Shown here piece by piece: positions 7,402 through 15,423 of a stretch of DNA of 34,577 nt (the stretch's first letter is position 1; each line of letters begins with the position of its first letter). Source of the stretch: Pseudomonas sp. ISL-84. GTDB taxonomy: Bacteria; Bacillota; Bacilli; Bacillales; Cytobacillaceae. Made by a program: the position numbers and the translations under genes. The notes under the pieces are model-generated. The model was not told the DNA's origin, made no database searches, and worked only from the letters and a program-made list of their open reading frames with translations. The stretch covers positions 1-34,577 of the forward strand of contig JAGGRA010000040.1 in assembly GCA_018613035.1 (NCBI GenBank). The letters run 5' to 3'.

Positions 7402-9738
7402 TCAGGCTTGAATGAAACCTTCCCGCAATACGTTTCGCAAAAACGGGCTCGGTTCACCGACGCTGTAGAGCTGCAATTCATGCATAGCTCTGGTGCAGGC
7501 AGTATAGAAGAGTCGGCGCAGACTCTCATCTCCGTATACATGCTCCGATGCATCATAAATAATGACGGCTTCAAATTCGATGCCCTTTGACAAATACGAC
7601 GGTACGACAACGACTCCTTGTTCATATTCAGTCGAGCTGCTCTTCAAGAGTTTAATGTCAACGATGCGGGACAGGGCTTCATATGCACGTAAACTTTCTT
7701 CAGCGGATTTGCATATGATCGCAATACTATTAAGGCTTTGACTACGTAAATCAGCGACTTTGGAGGCAATGCAGCTGTGCAGTTCTGCGTGATCGGTTAC
7801 TTGTTTCAGCTCGGGCCGCTCACCACCCCGTTCAAAAGGAATAATCTTATCTCCATTCGGAACGAGTCGCCGTGTAAATTCAATGATCGGTTTGGTAGAG
7901 CGGTAGCTCCGTGCTATATTAATAACTTCCGTTTCATCCGGTCCGTAAAGGCTGGTAAGTGTGTTGAAATCAACATTTTCGCTGGCATGGGCGAAAATGG
8001 CCTGATTAAAGTCACCGAGCACCGTCATTCTTGCCGCAGGAAACAAGCGCTTCAAAAACTCAAATTGAAAGGGGGAATAATCCTGAGCCTCATCCACAAC
8101 GATGTGTTTAATTGAGCTGTTCGTCTGAAAGCCTTGAATCAGCTCTTTCAAAAGTAAATACGAAGTAGCATCCTCATAAAAAAGTTTATCTTCATCCAGC
8201 ATTTCAAGCGTTGTTTGACATATAGCCTCCCACTCCGCCGGCGTCTCTCCTTCAATCCAATGATTGATCTGATTAGAATCAGCAAAAAGCTGCTTGTATA
8301 TCGCCTTAAAATCGATAAAACGAAGCGCCCGAATTCGTTTTCGCAGCGGCTTTAGCTTTTTTCGAACAATCAAGCGTGCTAACAGTTCAGGCTCGATATC
8401 ATAATCATGAATCGACTCTCCTTTAAAGCCGCGTTTTTTTGCTAGGTAGGTATGTGCCTTATGATATTCCTCATTGCTAAGCAGCTCGATTTCCTCCTGC
8501 ACCCATGGCTTAGTCCGTTCTACCTTTTCGGCTTCATTTATTTGCTTAATTAGCCAATCCTTCAATTTTTCAAGTCTATTATGGAAGCGGAGTGAGGAGT
8601 CATGACTGTAAAACCTTTCTGCTATTTGTTGTGCAGGAACGATTGGATTGCCTCTGAAGGTAATGTCTTTAAATAGCATTCCTGATGTTTCCAGTGATTG
8701 CCTATAGGATTGGATTGCCTCAAAAAAACGGGCAGATGCTTTAAAACGGATGCTCGCAAGCCTTGACGTGTAAGAAGGCGTATTCACCGCAGTTAAAACA
8801 TATTCCAATTGCTCGTAAGGATTTTCAACATGGAATTCTTTACTCAGACGATGATCCAAATACTCCTGAAATGTGACCTGCTGCATATTCTCTTCACCAA
8901 GTTCTGGCAGCACATTGGACACGTAACTGCTAAACATGGAATTAGGCGAAAAAAGAATGATTTGATCAGCATTCAGATGATCTCGATATTTATAGAGCAA
9001 ATAAGCAATCCGCTGCAGGGCAGCCGATGTCTTGCCGCTGCCAGCTGCACCATGAACAATGAGCAGCCTCCCGCGGTCATGACGGATAATCCGGTTTTGC
9101 TCCTGTTGAATAGTCGCTACGATATTGTGCATTTGTTTGTCAGTGCCTTTTCCCAGAACCTGCTGTAAAATTTCGTCTCCAATGGTGAGACTCGTATCGA
9201 ACATGGATTCAAGAATGCCGCCGCGGATCAGATATTGCCACTTTTTCTCCAATGTGCCTTGGATTATGCCTCCAGGTGTTTCATACTTAACGGGACCAGG
9301 CTGGTAATCGTAGTAGACACTCGAAATCGGAGCCCTCCAGTCGTAAATAAGGAAATCATCGCCACTAGAATCACTAAGCGAGGAGATGCCAATATAGATT
9401 TGGTCCTGAGTTGAAGTACCTTCTTCCATAAAATCGATCCGGCCGAAGTAGGGAATCTCCTGCATTCGGCGCAGCGTGGACAATCGCTTGGTTGCATGCC
9501 TATGGGTGGTTTGGCTTACGGACAGAGCTTGAGCCTCCTGCCTTAAGCCGATGATGGTCTCAAGGTAATCATCAAAGGTATCCGTATTTACTTTGATTTC
9601 ATCCCAAAAGTGTTTGCGGATCTGAACCACTTCGTTTTTTCGCCTGGAGGTTTCTTCTTCTAATTTGTTCATTTCCTCTGTAATGTTCTCCATTACACTG
9701 TCCAATCGTTTTTGCTCCTGCTGAAGTTTTGAATTCAT
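7402..9738 (-). CDS. helD: RNA polymerase recycling motor HelD (UvrD-like helicase fold)
   Basis: A 778-residue protein of normal length for HelD, the ATPase that binds RNA polymerase, pulls it off stalled complexes and stimulates recycling. Residues 1-90 form a coiled coil (the arm that enters the secondary channel). Walker A is GAAGSGKT at 230-237 and Walker B is VVDEAQDYSP at 547-556. C-terminal superfamily-1 motifs follow, with YRST and a late KGIEFEAVIIYDA and YTACTRA. The ATG follows CGAGGAG at good spacing. The gene lies between an exporter remnant and an orphan promoter-terminator unit. HelD homologues are linked to rifampicin tolerance in some actinobacteria; no such claim is made here. 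Confidence 0.92.
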   Translation of the reverse strand: MNSKLQQEQKRLDSVMENITEEMNKLEEETSRRKNEVVQIRKHFWDEIKVNTDTFDDYLETIIGLRQEAQALSVSQTTHRHATKRLSTLRRMQEIPYFGRIDFMEEGTSTQDQIYIGISSLSDSSGDDFLIYDWRAPISSVYYDYQPGPVKYETPGGIIQGTLEKKWQYLIRGGILESMFDTSLTIGDEILQQVLGKGTDKQMHNIVATIQQEQNRIIRHDRGRLLIVHGAAGSGKTSAALQRIAYLLYKYRDHLNADQIILFSPNSMFSSYVSNVLPELGEENMQQVTFQEYLDHRLSKEFHVENPYEQLEYVLTAVNTPSYTSRLASIRFKASARFFEAIQSYRQSLETSGMLFKDITFRGNPIVPAQQIAERFYSHDSSLRFHNRLEKLKDWLIKQINEAEKVERTKPWVQEEIELLSNEEYHKAHTYLAKKRGFKGESIHDYDIEPELLARLIVRKKLKPLRKRIRALRFIDFKAIYKQLFADSNQINHWIEGETPAEWEAICQTTLEMLDEDKLFYEDATSYLLLKELIQGFQTNSSIKHIVVDEAQDYSPFQFEFLKRLFPAARMTVLGDFNQAIFAHASENVDFNTLTSLYGPDETEVINIARSYRSTKPIIEFTRRLVPNGDKIIPFERGGERPELKQVTDHAELHSCIASKVADLRSQSLNSIAIICKSAEESLRAYEALSRIVDIKLLKSSSTEYEQGVVVVPSYLSKGIEFEAVIIYDASEHVYGDESLRRLFYTACTRAMHELQLYSVGEPSPFLRNVLREGFIQA

Positions 9739-9774
9739 GCAAACACTCCTCGAAAAAATTTTTTATTAAAAGAG

Positions 9775-9804
9775 TTGACTACAGACCGGTGGACATTGTA
9801 TAAT
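9775..9804 (+). promoter_or_regulatory. Orphan plus-strand promoter with central ACCGGT palindrome
   Basis: TTGACT and a perfect TATAAT are 18 bases apart, divergent from helD. The spacer contains ACAGACCGGTGGAC, which resembles the LmrA/YxaF (TetR-family) operator pattern of Bacillus, AGACCRGTCT, in its left half. No coding gene follows; the next element is a strong terminator. Confidence 0.7.
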
Positions 9805-9810
9805 TAAAAT

Positions 9811-9945
9811 AGGGATAATATACATAAATACTTAAAAGTAATGCACACCTATATAAATTTACCACATATTCTCTATCTATTCAATGACTTTTAATAAGAA
9901 AAAAGAGCAGTGTTTTACGTTTCCAGCGTAAACACTGCTCTTTTT
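9811..9945 (+). ncRNA. Candidate small RNA between promoter and terminator
   Basis: The predicted transcript of about 135 bases starts about 7 bases after the TATAAT and ends in a near-perfect hairpin. It contains no reading frame with a ribosome binding site; the only ATG frame is 17 codons without one. The body is AT-rich and poorly structured until the terminator. It is either a genuine small RNA or what is left when a regulated gene was deleted between its promoter and terminator. Confidence 0.4.
9900..9945 (+). terminator. Strong bidirectional terminator
   Basis: AAAAAGAGCAGTGTTTTACG pairs with CGTAAACACTGCTCTTTTT, with one bulged base. It closes the candidate small RNA on the plus strand. 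Confidence 0.85.
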
Positions 9946-9975
9946 CTTATTCTGTTAACCTGTCAGTTTGTATAA

Positions 9976-10000
9976 GGTCACCCAATATTTTTGGTTGACC
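9976..10000 (-). terminator. Weak terminator-like hairpin
   Basis: GGTCACCCAA pairs with TTGGTTGACC with one mismatch around TATTT. It lies about 60 bases past the stop codon of the amine oxidase gene. There is no long T-run, so the bidirectional hairpin at 9900-9945 is the more likely end. Confidence 0.35.
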
Positions 10001-10061
10001 ATTTCTCCTGGCTAGCCGCTTATCTTCGGGTTTAAATTATTTCTGGCTTCTTTTCATGACA

Positions 10062-11168
10062 TTAAGGCTTGTTTTTTAATTTAATGATTTCAAAAGCTGC
10101 CTGTTCAGCTGACTGAAGGGCACCTTCAAGATGGCCGCCATATTGTGAATTCGTCTCAGTACCAGCAAAAATAATTTTCTTTTCCCATACCCCAGCTTTT
10201 GGCGGCTGACCATAACTCGGAAAATCCCTAAGCGGGTCCAGGTCTTCCTCAACTGCAGTTTCGGAATCTTCGGCCCAATCCTTATAAAGGATAGCCTTTA
10301 CGTTTTGGGCGGAGGTTCCAAATAGCCTAACCAATTGGCCGATGACCAACTCCAAGACCTTTTCCTTTCCCAGTTCCCGGCGCGTTTTTGCTGGCATTCC
10401 GAAGAAACCAAATAAAGCGCCAGATCCTGTTTCAGGAGAAGCATCATGGATTTCCTGCAGAGGTCCAACCCAGCTCGATGCGAAGCCAGAGAGCCCTGAT
10501 TCTCTCCAAAAGGGGCGATCATAGACGGCAACCGCCTTAGCCTGCCCTGCCATCCATGTCGGTTTGCCAGCAAGGTCAGTCATTAGATTTGCAGGGAGAG
10601 AAGGAAAGAATTCAATATGACGAGCCACAATCCGGGGCGGCAGCCCTATGATAACAGCACCTGCAGTTACCTTTTTTCTCTCTCCATCAGCAAGGGCTGC
10701 TTCAACGGTTATAGTACCAGCTTCATCTTGTCGAATGGCTGTTACGCGCGTTTCTAACTCGACAACCCCCGAGGGAATAGTATCTGCTACAGCCTTAATA
10801 AGGGACTGCACACCTCCTGTAAATCGAATCGACCTCGCTCCAGCATTTTCCGGCAGTACATAACGCTCTGGCGGTTCGTCTTGGAATCGTTCGGAAAGCA
10901 TTGCCCCTTTGGTGTACTGAACGAAAGTTCCTAAATTCAGTTCTTTCACAAGGCTGGTAATCGCGCTCTCAAACTCAGGCCAGAACCATGTCGGCCCGAG
11001 GTCAAATTTGCCCAGGTCAGGTCTGTTTGGATCAGAAACGCTCAAGACCCTGCCGCCAATCCGATCTCTAGCTTCTAGAACCTTACATTGGATGCCCTGT
11101 GCAGCAAGTAAAGACGCAGCCCGGAGGCCACTTAACCCAGCTCCAACTATGACTACAGGATTGTTCAC
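10062..11168 (-). CDS. Flavin-containing monoamine oxidase-type FAD oxidoreductase
   Basis: A 368-residue protein from the GTG at 11168, which follows GGAGG by 7 bases; a longer TTG form would overlap that ribosome binding site. The FAD-binding dinucleotide fold is at the N-terminus (VGAGLSG at 8-14, then LEARDRIGGRV). The C-terminal FAD motif is FAGTETNSQYGGHLEGALQS. These are hallmarks of the amine oxidase family, which oxidises primary or polyamines to aldehydes with release of H2O2. A phytoene-desaturase-like or other FAD oxidase role is possible. No signal peptide is present. The gene is monocistronic. Confidence 0.85.
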   Translation of the reverse strand: MNNPVVIVGAGLSGLRAASLLAAQGIQCKVLEARDRIGGRVLSVSDPNRPDLGKFDLGPTWFWPEFESAITSLVKELNLGTFVQYTKGAMLSERFQDEPPERYVLPENAGARSIRFTGGVQSLIKAVADTIPSGVVELETRVTAIRQDEAGTITVEAALADGERKKVTAGAVIIGLPPRIVARHIEFFPSLPANLMTDLAGKPTWMAGQAKAVAVYDRPFWRESGLSGFASSWVGPLQEIHDASPETGSGALFGFFGMPAKTRRELGKEKVLELVIGQLVRLFGTSAQNVKAILYKDWAEDSETAVEEDLDPLRDFPSYGQPPKAGVWEKKIIFAGTETNSQYGGHLEGALQSAEQAAFEIIKLKNKP

Positions 11169-11430
11169 ATTCTTTCCTCCTTCCAAACGTGTTTATGCTG
11201 TATGAATGCACATGTGATAAAGCTATTTCTTTTTTATAATCGTCTTTTCTAAATGAGTTTTCCCTATGAGACAAAATACCTTACTTCGCTCGATAGATAC
11301 CGGCCCAATTTTATCAAGATGGCTTCCAGGCCATCGGATAATTTTCAAAAGAATTAATCGACTGATACGCATCCTTTATCAACATTTTTTACAATAAAGT
11401 CATTATAACCCTTGCCGCTTTTTTGTACTA

Positions 11431-11464
11431 ACCTTCCCTCTAGCACAATAAGAAAAAGCTGCCT
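11431..11464 (-). repeat. Terminator-like dispersed repeat, good copy
   Basis: ACCTTCCCTCTAGCACAATA followed by AGAAAAAGCTGCC, sharing 28 or more positions with the copy at 4431. It overlaps the terminator at 11457-11476. Confidence 0.65.
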
Positions 11465-11476
11465 GGTTTGGCAGCT
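11457..11476 (-). terminator. Terminator within a dispersed repeat copy
   Basis: AGCTGCC and GGCAGCT pair around a 6-base loop; on the minus strand TTTTTCTT follows. It is part of repeat copy 11431-11464 and would end transcripts from the small gene at 11582-11698. It is the clearest demonstration that the repeat family acts as a terminator. Confidence 0.75.
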
Positions 11477-11581
11477 GAACTTGAATTAAAGTGCCCTTTA
11501 GTTTATGTACATTTTGCATGAATGCGTTATTCTTATGCAGCAACCCTGTCCTACTTTTTCATCTATTTAAAAAGCAAAACC

Positions 11582-11698
11582 CTATAAAGGTTCTGGTTGC
11601 TTACTCATTAACAGTGCGCCCGTCAAGCCGATAAATTGCATGCGTGAACTAAAATCAGATAACGCTTTCGTATATAAATAATAGATTGGTTTCATCAT
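11582..11698 (-). CDS. Putative 38-residue small protein
   Basis: The frame begins with a double ATG preceded by GGGAGGC and encodes MMKPIYYLYTKALSDF followed by SSRMQFIGLTGALLM and a short polar tail. The middle is moderately hydrophobic (FIGLTGALLM). A weak hairpin with a T-run (AAGCAACC ... GGTTTTGCTT, then TTTT) overlaps the stop. A strong ribosome binding site, a downstream terminator and an upstream structured leader argue for expression. I do not recognise the sequence. It could also be the relic of a longer gene. Confidence 0.45.
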   Translation of the reverse strand: MMKPIYYLYTKALSDFSSRMQFIGLTGALLMSKQPEPL

Positions 11699-11727
11699 AG
11701 CCTCCCAAAGAATGGCGGCTAAAAGAA

Positions 11728-11779
11728 GTGTACGTCCCCCTTATTAAGGGCGTACACTGATGATTGATTGTATAATCAT
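11728..11779 (-). promoter_or_regulatory. Leader-like short frame with hairpin
   Basis: On the minus strand a near-perfect GAGGAGGT abuts an ATG that opens an 11-codon frame (MIIQSIISVRP, 11744-11779). The end of this frame lies in a hairpin, GTGTACG/CGTACAC with an inner CCC/GGG (11728-11757). The 38-residue gene starts 46 bases later. The arrangement is like translation-attenuation leaders, but the ribosome binding site is closer to the ATG than normal. Confidence 0.35.
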
Positions 11780-11904
11780 ACCTCCTCAAAAATCATAAAT
11801 AAAAAACTAGAGCGGAAGGGACGTGCTTCCATTGCCCGCCTTATTTCCCTTTTATTATATGTTTATCTTTTCTAAAAAGTATAAGGGGGAATAAAGGACC
11901 ATAC

Positions 11905-12474
11905 TCACCCCCTATTCAAATGATAGATTAACTGGACAACGCCTGAGGAGAACGACCTTGTATTTACCAATTTCAAATTTAATCTCGTTTGTATATCATG
12001 AAACAACGGTTTTCCTTCTCCCAAAATAACAGGATGAACAGATAGTCTAAACTCATCAACAAGCCCTAAATTTATAAAACCGGTAATAAGACTGGCTCCA
12101 CCATATAGCCAGATGTCTTTACCAGGCTTATTCTTTAACTTATTGACTTCTTCCACTATCTGATCATTTATAAATATCGCTTGATTATCCGTTCCTTTAA
12201 GCGATCTGGAAAACACATATTTTTGTTTGCTATGAACTGCTTCCCACATTTCTCTTTCAGTTTCAGGATCTTCTGTTTCTGGAGTAAATTGTCCCCATAG
12301 CTCATAGCTTTTTCTTCCATATAAAATGGCATCAATTTGATTTAAGAAATGACCAAACTCCATGTCCGGGTCCATTATGCACCAATCAACTTCTCCATTT
12401 TTCCCTTCAATAAAGCCATCTAACGTAACTGCTAAATCTAAAATGATTCTTCTCTGCTTTCCCTCCATAGACAA
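11905..12474 (-). CDS. Dihydrofolate reductase/RibD C-terminal domain family protein
   Basis: A 189-residue protein with the RibD-C/DHFR-like fold seen in YyaP-type proteins: RRIILDLAVTLDGFIEG at the N-terminus, LYGRKSYE at about 52-59, YVFSRSLKG, and the NADPH-binding IWLYGGASLITGFI followed by VDEFRLSVHPVILGEGKPLF. It is expected to be a cytoplasmic NADPH-dependent reductase; the substrate is not known, and true folate or riboflavin roles are unlikely for this group. AGGAGG is 7 bases before a TTG at 12474, which I take as the start; an ATG two codons later (12468) is the alternative. The gene is monocistronic. Confidence 0.82.
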   Translation of the reverse strand: MSMEGKQRRIILDLAVTLDGFIEGKNGEVDWCIMDPDMEFGHFLNQIDAILYGRKSYELWGQFTPETEDPETEREMWEAVHSKQKYVFSRSLKGTDNQAIFINDQIVEEVNKLKNKPGKDIWLYGGASLITGFINLGLVDEFRLSVHPVILGEGKPLFHDIQTRLNLKLVNTRSFSSGVVQLIYHLNRG

Positions 12475-12519
12475 AGCTCCGCCTCCTTTTATGTATTATT
12501 TTTCCGCTTCATAACAATA

Positions 12520-12545
12520 GAAAAAACTCGCACAAGCTTGGCGAG
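12520..12545 (-). terminator. Intrinsic terminator behind the 240-bp repeat
   Basis: CTCGC and GCGAG pair around a 9-base loop; on the minus strand TTTTTTC follows. It is upstream of the reductase gene and downstream of the repeat copy at 12558-12800, so it ends any minus-strand transcript crossing that repeat. Confidence 0.7.
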
Positions 12546-12557
12546 CTTTCTTATCAT

Positions 12558-12800
12558 AAGGCTGTTTTCGCAAACTTTGTTGCTTTTTAAACAAATATTG
12601 TAGAGAGGTTGATTTCCGCTCCAGGCTGCTCGCTTTCCGCGGGGTGGGCGGTGAGCCTCCTCGGCGCGCTGCACCTGTGGGGTCTCACCTGTCCCACTCC
12701 TCGCGCAGGACTTTAAATAAGCTTCCTTGAAAAAACACCGCACGAAGGAAATGCGATAGCATTTTCGAGGAGCTCGCACCTTACGCTCCAATCAACCTAA
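12558..12800 (-). repeat. 240-bp dispersed repeat, copy 1
   Basis: On the minus strand it begins near AGGTTGATTGGAGCGTAAGG and includes GTGCGAGCTCCTCGAAAATG, then GACAGGTGAGACCCCACAGG, then GGAGCGGAAATCAACCTC, and ends GCAACAAAGTTTGCGAAAAC followed by AGCCTTA. The second copy is at 34235-34480 in opposite orientation. It is richer in GC than the flanks in its middle and contains several self-complementary stretches. The long open frame across it is not coding-like. It may be an immobile MITE-type element or a structured RNA. Confidence 0.8.
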
Positions 12801-12932
12801 TTGTTCTATTCATAAATCTATTCAAAAACAACAATCTTTTAGAAAACAGCCTATCATAATCACCTGATAGCAGATGAATCATAAAAATTTTTCTTTAGAC
12901 CAGCCGTTAATATTTAGCTATCTGTATAAAAT

Positions 12933-13502
12933 TCAGACCCTTAGTGAGCCACGGAAACCCCTTGCACCATAGTAGGAATCTGCTCCGTTGTGGTACATAA
13001 AGACAGTGTCGTAGCGACGGTCACAAAAGATAGCCCCGCCCAGTTTTCGAATATGAGCAGGTGTTTGCACCCAGCTCGACGTTTTCTTATCGAAATCATC
13101 TAACTTCTGCAGCTCCCGGTATTGTCCCTCTGTTAAAAGCTCAATGCCCATGGCAGCGGCCATATCGATCGCATTGTTTTCTGGTTTATGCTTTTTCCTT
13201 GCCTCCAGTGCTTCACGGTCGAAGCAAACACTTCTGCGGCCTTTAGGACTTTCCGCTGAACAATCATAAAAAATGTATTCATCCTTCTCTTGATCATAGC
13301 CCACAACATCCGGCTCACCGCCTGTTTTTTCCATTTCATTGAGTGACCACAATTTTTCCGTATGAGCTTCAAGCTTAGCTTGTACTTTAGCCCATTCAAG
13401 CTCTTCATGGCGGTGCCTATTTTTTCCAAAACGGGCTTTCAATGTTTGGAGTAATTCTTCACGTTCGTCTAGTGACAACTCCTTTTTATTGCTCTTTGTC
13501 AT
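12933..13502 (-). CDS. DUF4256 domain protein
   Basis: The product has 189 residues from the ATG at 13502, chosen because AAGGAGG lies 8 bases upstream. The family pattern is seen through the whole length: LLQTLKARFGKNRHRHEELEW, then LWSLNEMEKTGGEPDVVGYD, FYDCSAESPKGRRSVCFDREAL, and the C-terminal AIFCDRRYDTVFMYHNGADSYYGARGFRG. It is soluble and its function is unknown. It is a single gene followed by the 240-bp repeat. Confidence 0.85.
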   Translation of the reverse strand: MTKSNKKELSLDEREELLQTLKARFGKNRHRHEELEWAKVQAKLEAHTEKLWSLNEMEKTGGEPDVVGYDQEKDEYIFYDCSAESPKGRRSVCFDREALEARKKHKPENNAIDMAAAMGIELLTEGQYRELQKLDDFDKKTSSWVQTPAHIRKLGGAIFCDRRYDTVFMYHNGADSYYGARGFRGSLRV

Positions 13503-13654
13503 GTTAGTTTCCTCCTTAATCATAATGGCTTTCTCTATATGTAGATATTTTTTCATGCAAATAGCTATGTGAATTCAGTTTACAATACAGTATGTAATTG
13601 AGTAAACCCACTCCTCCACAAACTGACTCGATACAAATAAAAAGAGATTACTTG

Positions 13655-13688
13655 GACTTCCTCGTTATCACAATAAAAGATGCTGACC
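13655..13688 (-). repeat. Terminator-like dispersed repeat, diverged copy
   Basis: GACTTCCTCGTTATCACAATAA, then AAGATGCTGACC. The first half matches the good copies closely; the GCTGCC block is altered to GCTGACC. It sits between two divergent genes, where no terminator is needed, so it looks like a scattered repeat here. Confidence 0.5.
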
Positions 13689-13825
13689 AGTCCGGTTATA
13701 TTAAAGAGACAGCTTCTTTATCATCGTATTTTAGGATGTTCTATTAGGTTCTCCGCCTTAATGGCATAACCTCCTGCTTCATAAGATATATTTATAGAAA
13801 TTAACGTTTTTATTGGGGGGAGAAA

Positions 13826-14764
13826 ATGAAAAACATCATTTTGTTTGCAGACCCTGGAATTGATGATTCCATTGCCATCATATATGCCCTTCTTAATCCA
13901 AAAATAAATATATTAGCGATCGTGTCCAGCTATGGGAACGTTACAAAAGAACAAGCAACAGACAACATTGCCTATTTACTCAAACTGGCCGGCAGAACGG
14001 ATATCCCTATTATTGGAGGAGCTAATATTCCTTCATCCGGGGAGACTCCCAGGTTCTATCCTGAAATTCATGGCGAAGAGGGATTAGGTCCAATACGTCC
14101 CCCGGAAGAAGTAAAGGGAGAATTAACCAATTTCTCGGAGCTCTACAACATCATAAGAGAGAACCAAGATATAACAGTAGTCGATGTGGGGAGAAATACC
14201 TCTTTAGCTTCCCTTTTTCAATTAGGGGAAAATATATCAGATAGCATCAAGGAATTTTTTATAATGGGAGGAGCTTTCATGGTTCCTGGAAATGTAACCC
14301 CCTCAGCAGAAGCCAATTTCTATGGTGACCCTATCGCCTCTCAGCTGGTACTGACAAATTTAGATCATGTATATGTTGTTCCGCTCAACGTCACGAACAG
14401 GGCGATCATCACAATGGAGCATATTAAAATGATTCAGGAGATAACTGACAACCCAGTTATTGAGATTATGGATGAGGTCATGGAGTTCTATATAGAGGCA
14501 TATAAAAAACTCATCCCCGGCATTAATGGCGCCCCCCTACATGATGTTTTAACACTCTTCCTTATGGTCAATCCGGACATGGGCCGTACGATTAGAAGAG
14601 AGGTGAATATATTAACATCGAATGATGGAAAAGGTACGTCCATTGCGGATTTAAGAGTCAGTTCCAAGCCTTCTGATAAGAATATAAACATTTTTCTGGA
14701 TTTTAATTATCAGGAATTTCTTGAAGATTTTATAAGTGTTATGAGCTCTTCAGAAAATTCGTAA
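13826..14764 (+). CDS. Inosine-uridine preferring nucleoside hydrolase family protein
   Basis: A 312-residue enzyme of usual length. It would hydrolyse the N-glycosidic bond of ribonucleosides to base and ribose with a bound Ca2+. The calcium site DPGIDD (residues 9-14) is present, although the preceding DT of the usual DTDPGIDD is FA here. GNV, AEANFYGDP and the C-terminal PLHDVLTLF (H239, D240) complete the active site. The start follows GGGGGGAG. The gene is alone and convergent with the gene at 14816. The exact substrate cannot be assigned. Confidence 0.87.
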   Translation: MKNIILFADPGIDDSIAIIYALLNPKINILAIVSSYGNVTKEQATDNIAYLLKLAGRTDIPIIGGANIPSSGETPRFYPEIHGEEGLGPIRPPEEVKGELTNFSELYNIIRENQDITVVDVGRNTSLASLFQLGENISDSIKEFFIMGGAFMVPGNVTPSAEANFYGDPIASQLVLTNLDHVYVVPLNVTNRAIITMEHIKMIQEITDNPVIEIMDEVMEFYIEAYKKLIPGINGAPLHDVLTLFLMVNPDMGRTIRREVNILTSNDGKGTSIADLRVSSKPSDKNINIFLDFNYQEFLEDFISVMSSSENS

Positions 14765-14776
14765 GCAGCAAAAATA

Positions 14777-14817
14777 AGGTGCCTGTCCGCTTATAAGGCA
14801 ACTGAGGTCAGGCACCT
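14777..14817. terminator. Shared terminator of convergent genes
   Basis: AGGTGCCTG and CAGGCACCT pair with an extra CC/GG and a mismatch. The right arm reaches the stop codon of the minus-strand gene at 14816. The GGTGCCTG motif is common in Bacillus terminators, from memory. Confidence 0.65.
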
Positions 14818-15217
14818 ATCTGCTAGACATTTTCCGTAATTTAAATAAACTCATTTTCTCCTCCAAATCTCCATCTTCCTTCCAAACGATAAAAAAGAGA
14901 AGTTCAGATTCCTTATCATAGTATCCGCAGTCATCACGGCACTCCCAATAAATGTAACCGCCCTTATCGATCGAGGGAAAACTCATATTATTATAGTGTG
15001 GATGAAAAGCAGCTTCTGCACTTTGAATTTTTTCTTTTCCTTTATACCTAACCTCAATGGTATAGCTGACATTAAGTCCAGCCAATTTAGAGTTAATCTC
15101 TACGTACCAATTTTCGTCTTCCCCCATATACCTAACCGTTTTGGTTTTAACCATCAACTCATAGAATGAAAACAACAGAAGGAATACGATTAATAATCCA
15201 ATTAGTTTTTTATACAT
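14816..15217 (-). CDS. Small secreted or membrane-anchored protein, unknown
   Basis: The product has 133 residues. Residues 3-20 are strongly hydrophobic (KLIGLLIVFLLLFSFYEL), an anchor or uncleaved signal with a lysine-rich N-terminus. The exported part contains beta-strand-like sequence with YTIEVRYKGKEKIQSAEAAF and YIYWECRDDCGYYD. The two close cysteines may form a disulphide outside the cell. GAGGTG lies upstream of the ATG. I do not recognise the family. Alone; ends in the shared terminator. Confidence 0.6.
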   Translation of the reverse strand: MYKKLIGLLIVFLLLFSFYELMVKTKTVRYMGEDENWYVEINSKLAGLNVSYTIEVRYKGKEKIQSAEAAFHPHYNNMSFPSIDKGGYIYWECRDDCGYYDKESELLFFIVWKEDGDLEEKMSLFKLRKMSSR

Positions 15218-15342
15218 AAATTAAAACACCTCTTATCTAAGAGATGTTTCCTTTTCCAAAATATGACTGATTGCATACCTATTAAAACCTTTGAAACTAT
15301 ACCCTGACCCTGGAGCATCCTTTTATCCTTAAGCTTATCTGT

Positions 15343-15371
15343 TTGACTTCCAATAACGAAAGGAGTATATT
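15343..15371 (+). promoter_or_regulatory. Sigma-A promoter of the MarR operon
   Basis: TTGACT and TATATT are exactly 17 bases apart. A perfect palindrome overlaps the expected transcription start just downstream. Confidence 0.75.
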
Positions 15372-15372
15372 A

Positions 15373-15386
15373 ATTGATGCATCAAT
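15373..15386. promoter_or_regulatory. Palindromic MarR-type operator
   Basis: ATTGATGCATCAAT is a perfect 14-bp palindrome immediately after the -10 box. A related half (ATTGAC...TCAAT) follows at 15388-15402. A repressor bound here would block its own operon, the classic MarR arrangement. Confidence 0.7.
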
Positions 15387-15423
15387 AATTGACCTATCAA
15401 TCATTAAAAAGGTGGAGGATGCT

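Noticed and set aside
9841..9894. 17-codon frame inside the candidate small RNA
   Set aside because: No ribosome binding site and AT-rich codons expected by chance.
12489..12791. 100-codon open frame across the 240-bp repeat, with a similar frame at 34245-34481
   Set aside because: The two frames look alike only because the DNA is repeated. Differences fall in all codon positions, the composition is odd (many Arg, Cys, Pro), and neither has a ribosome binding site.
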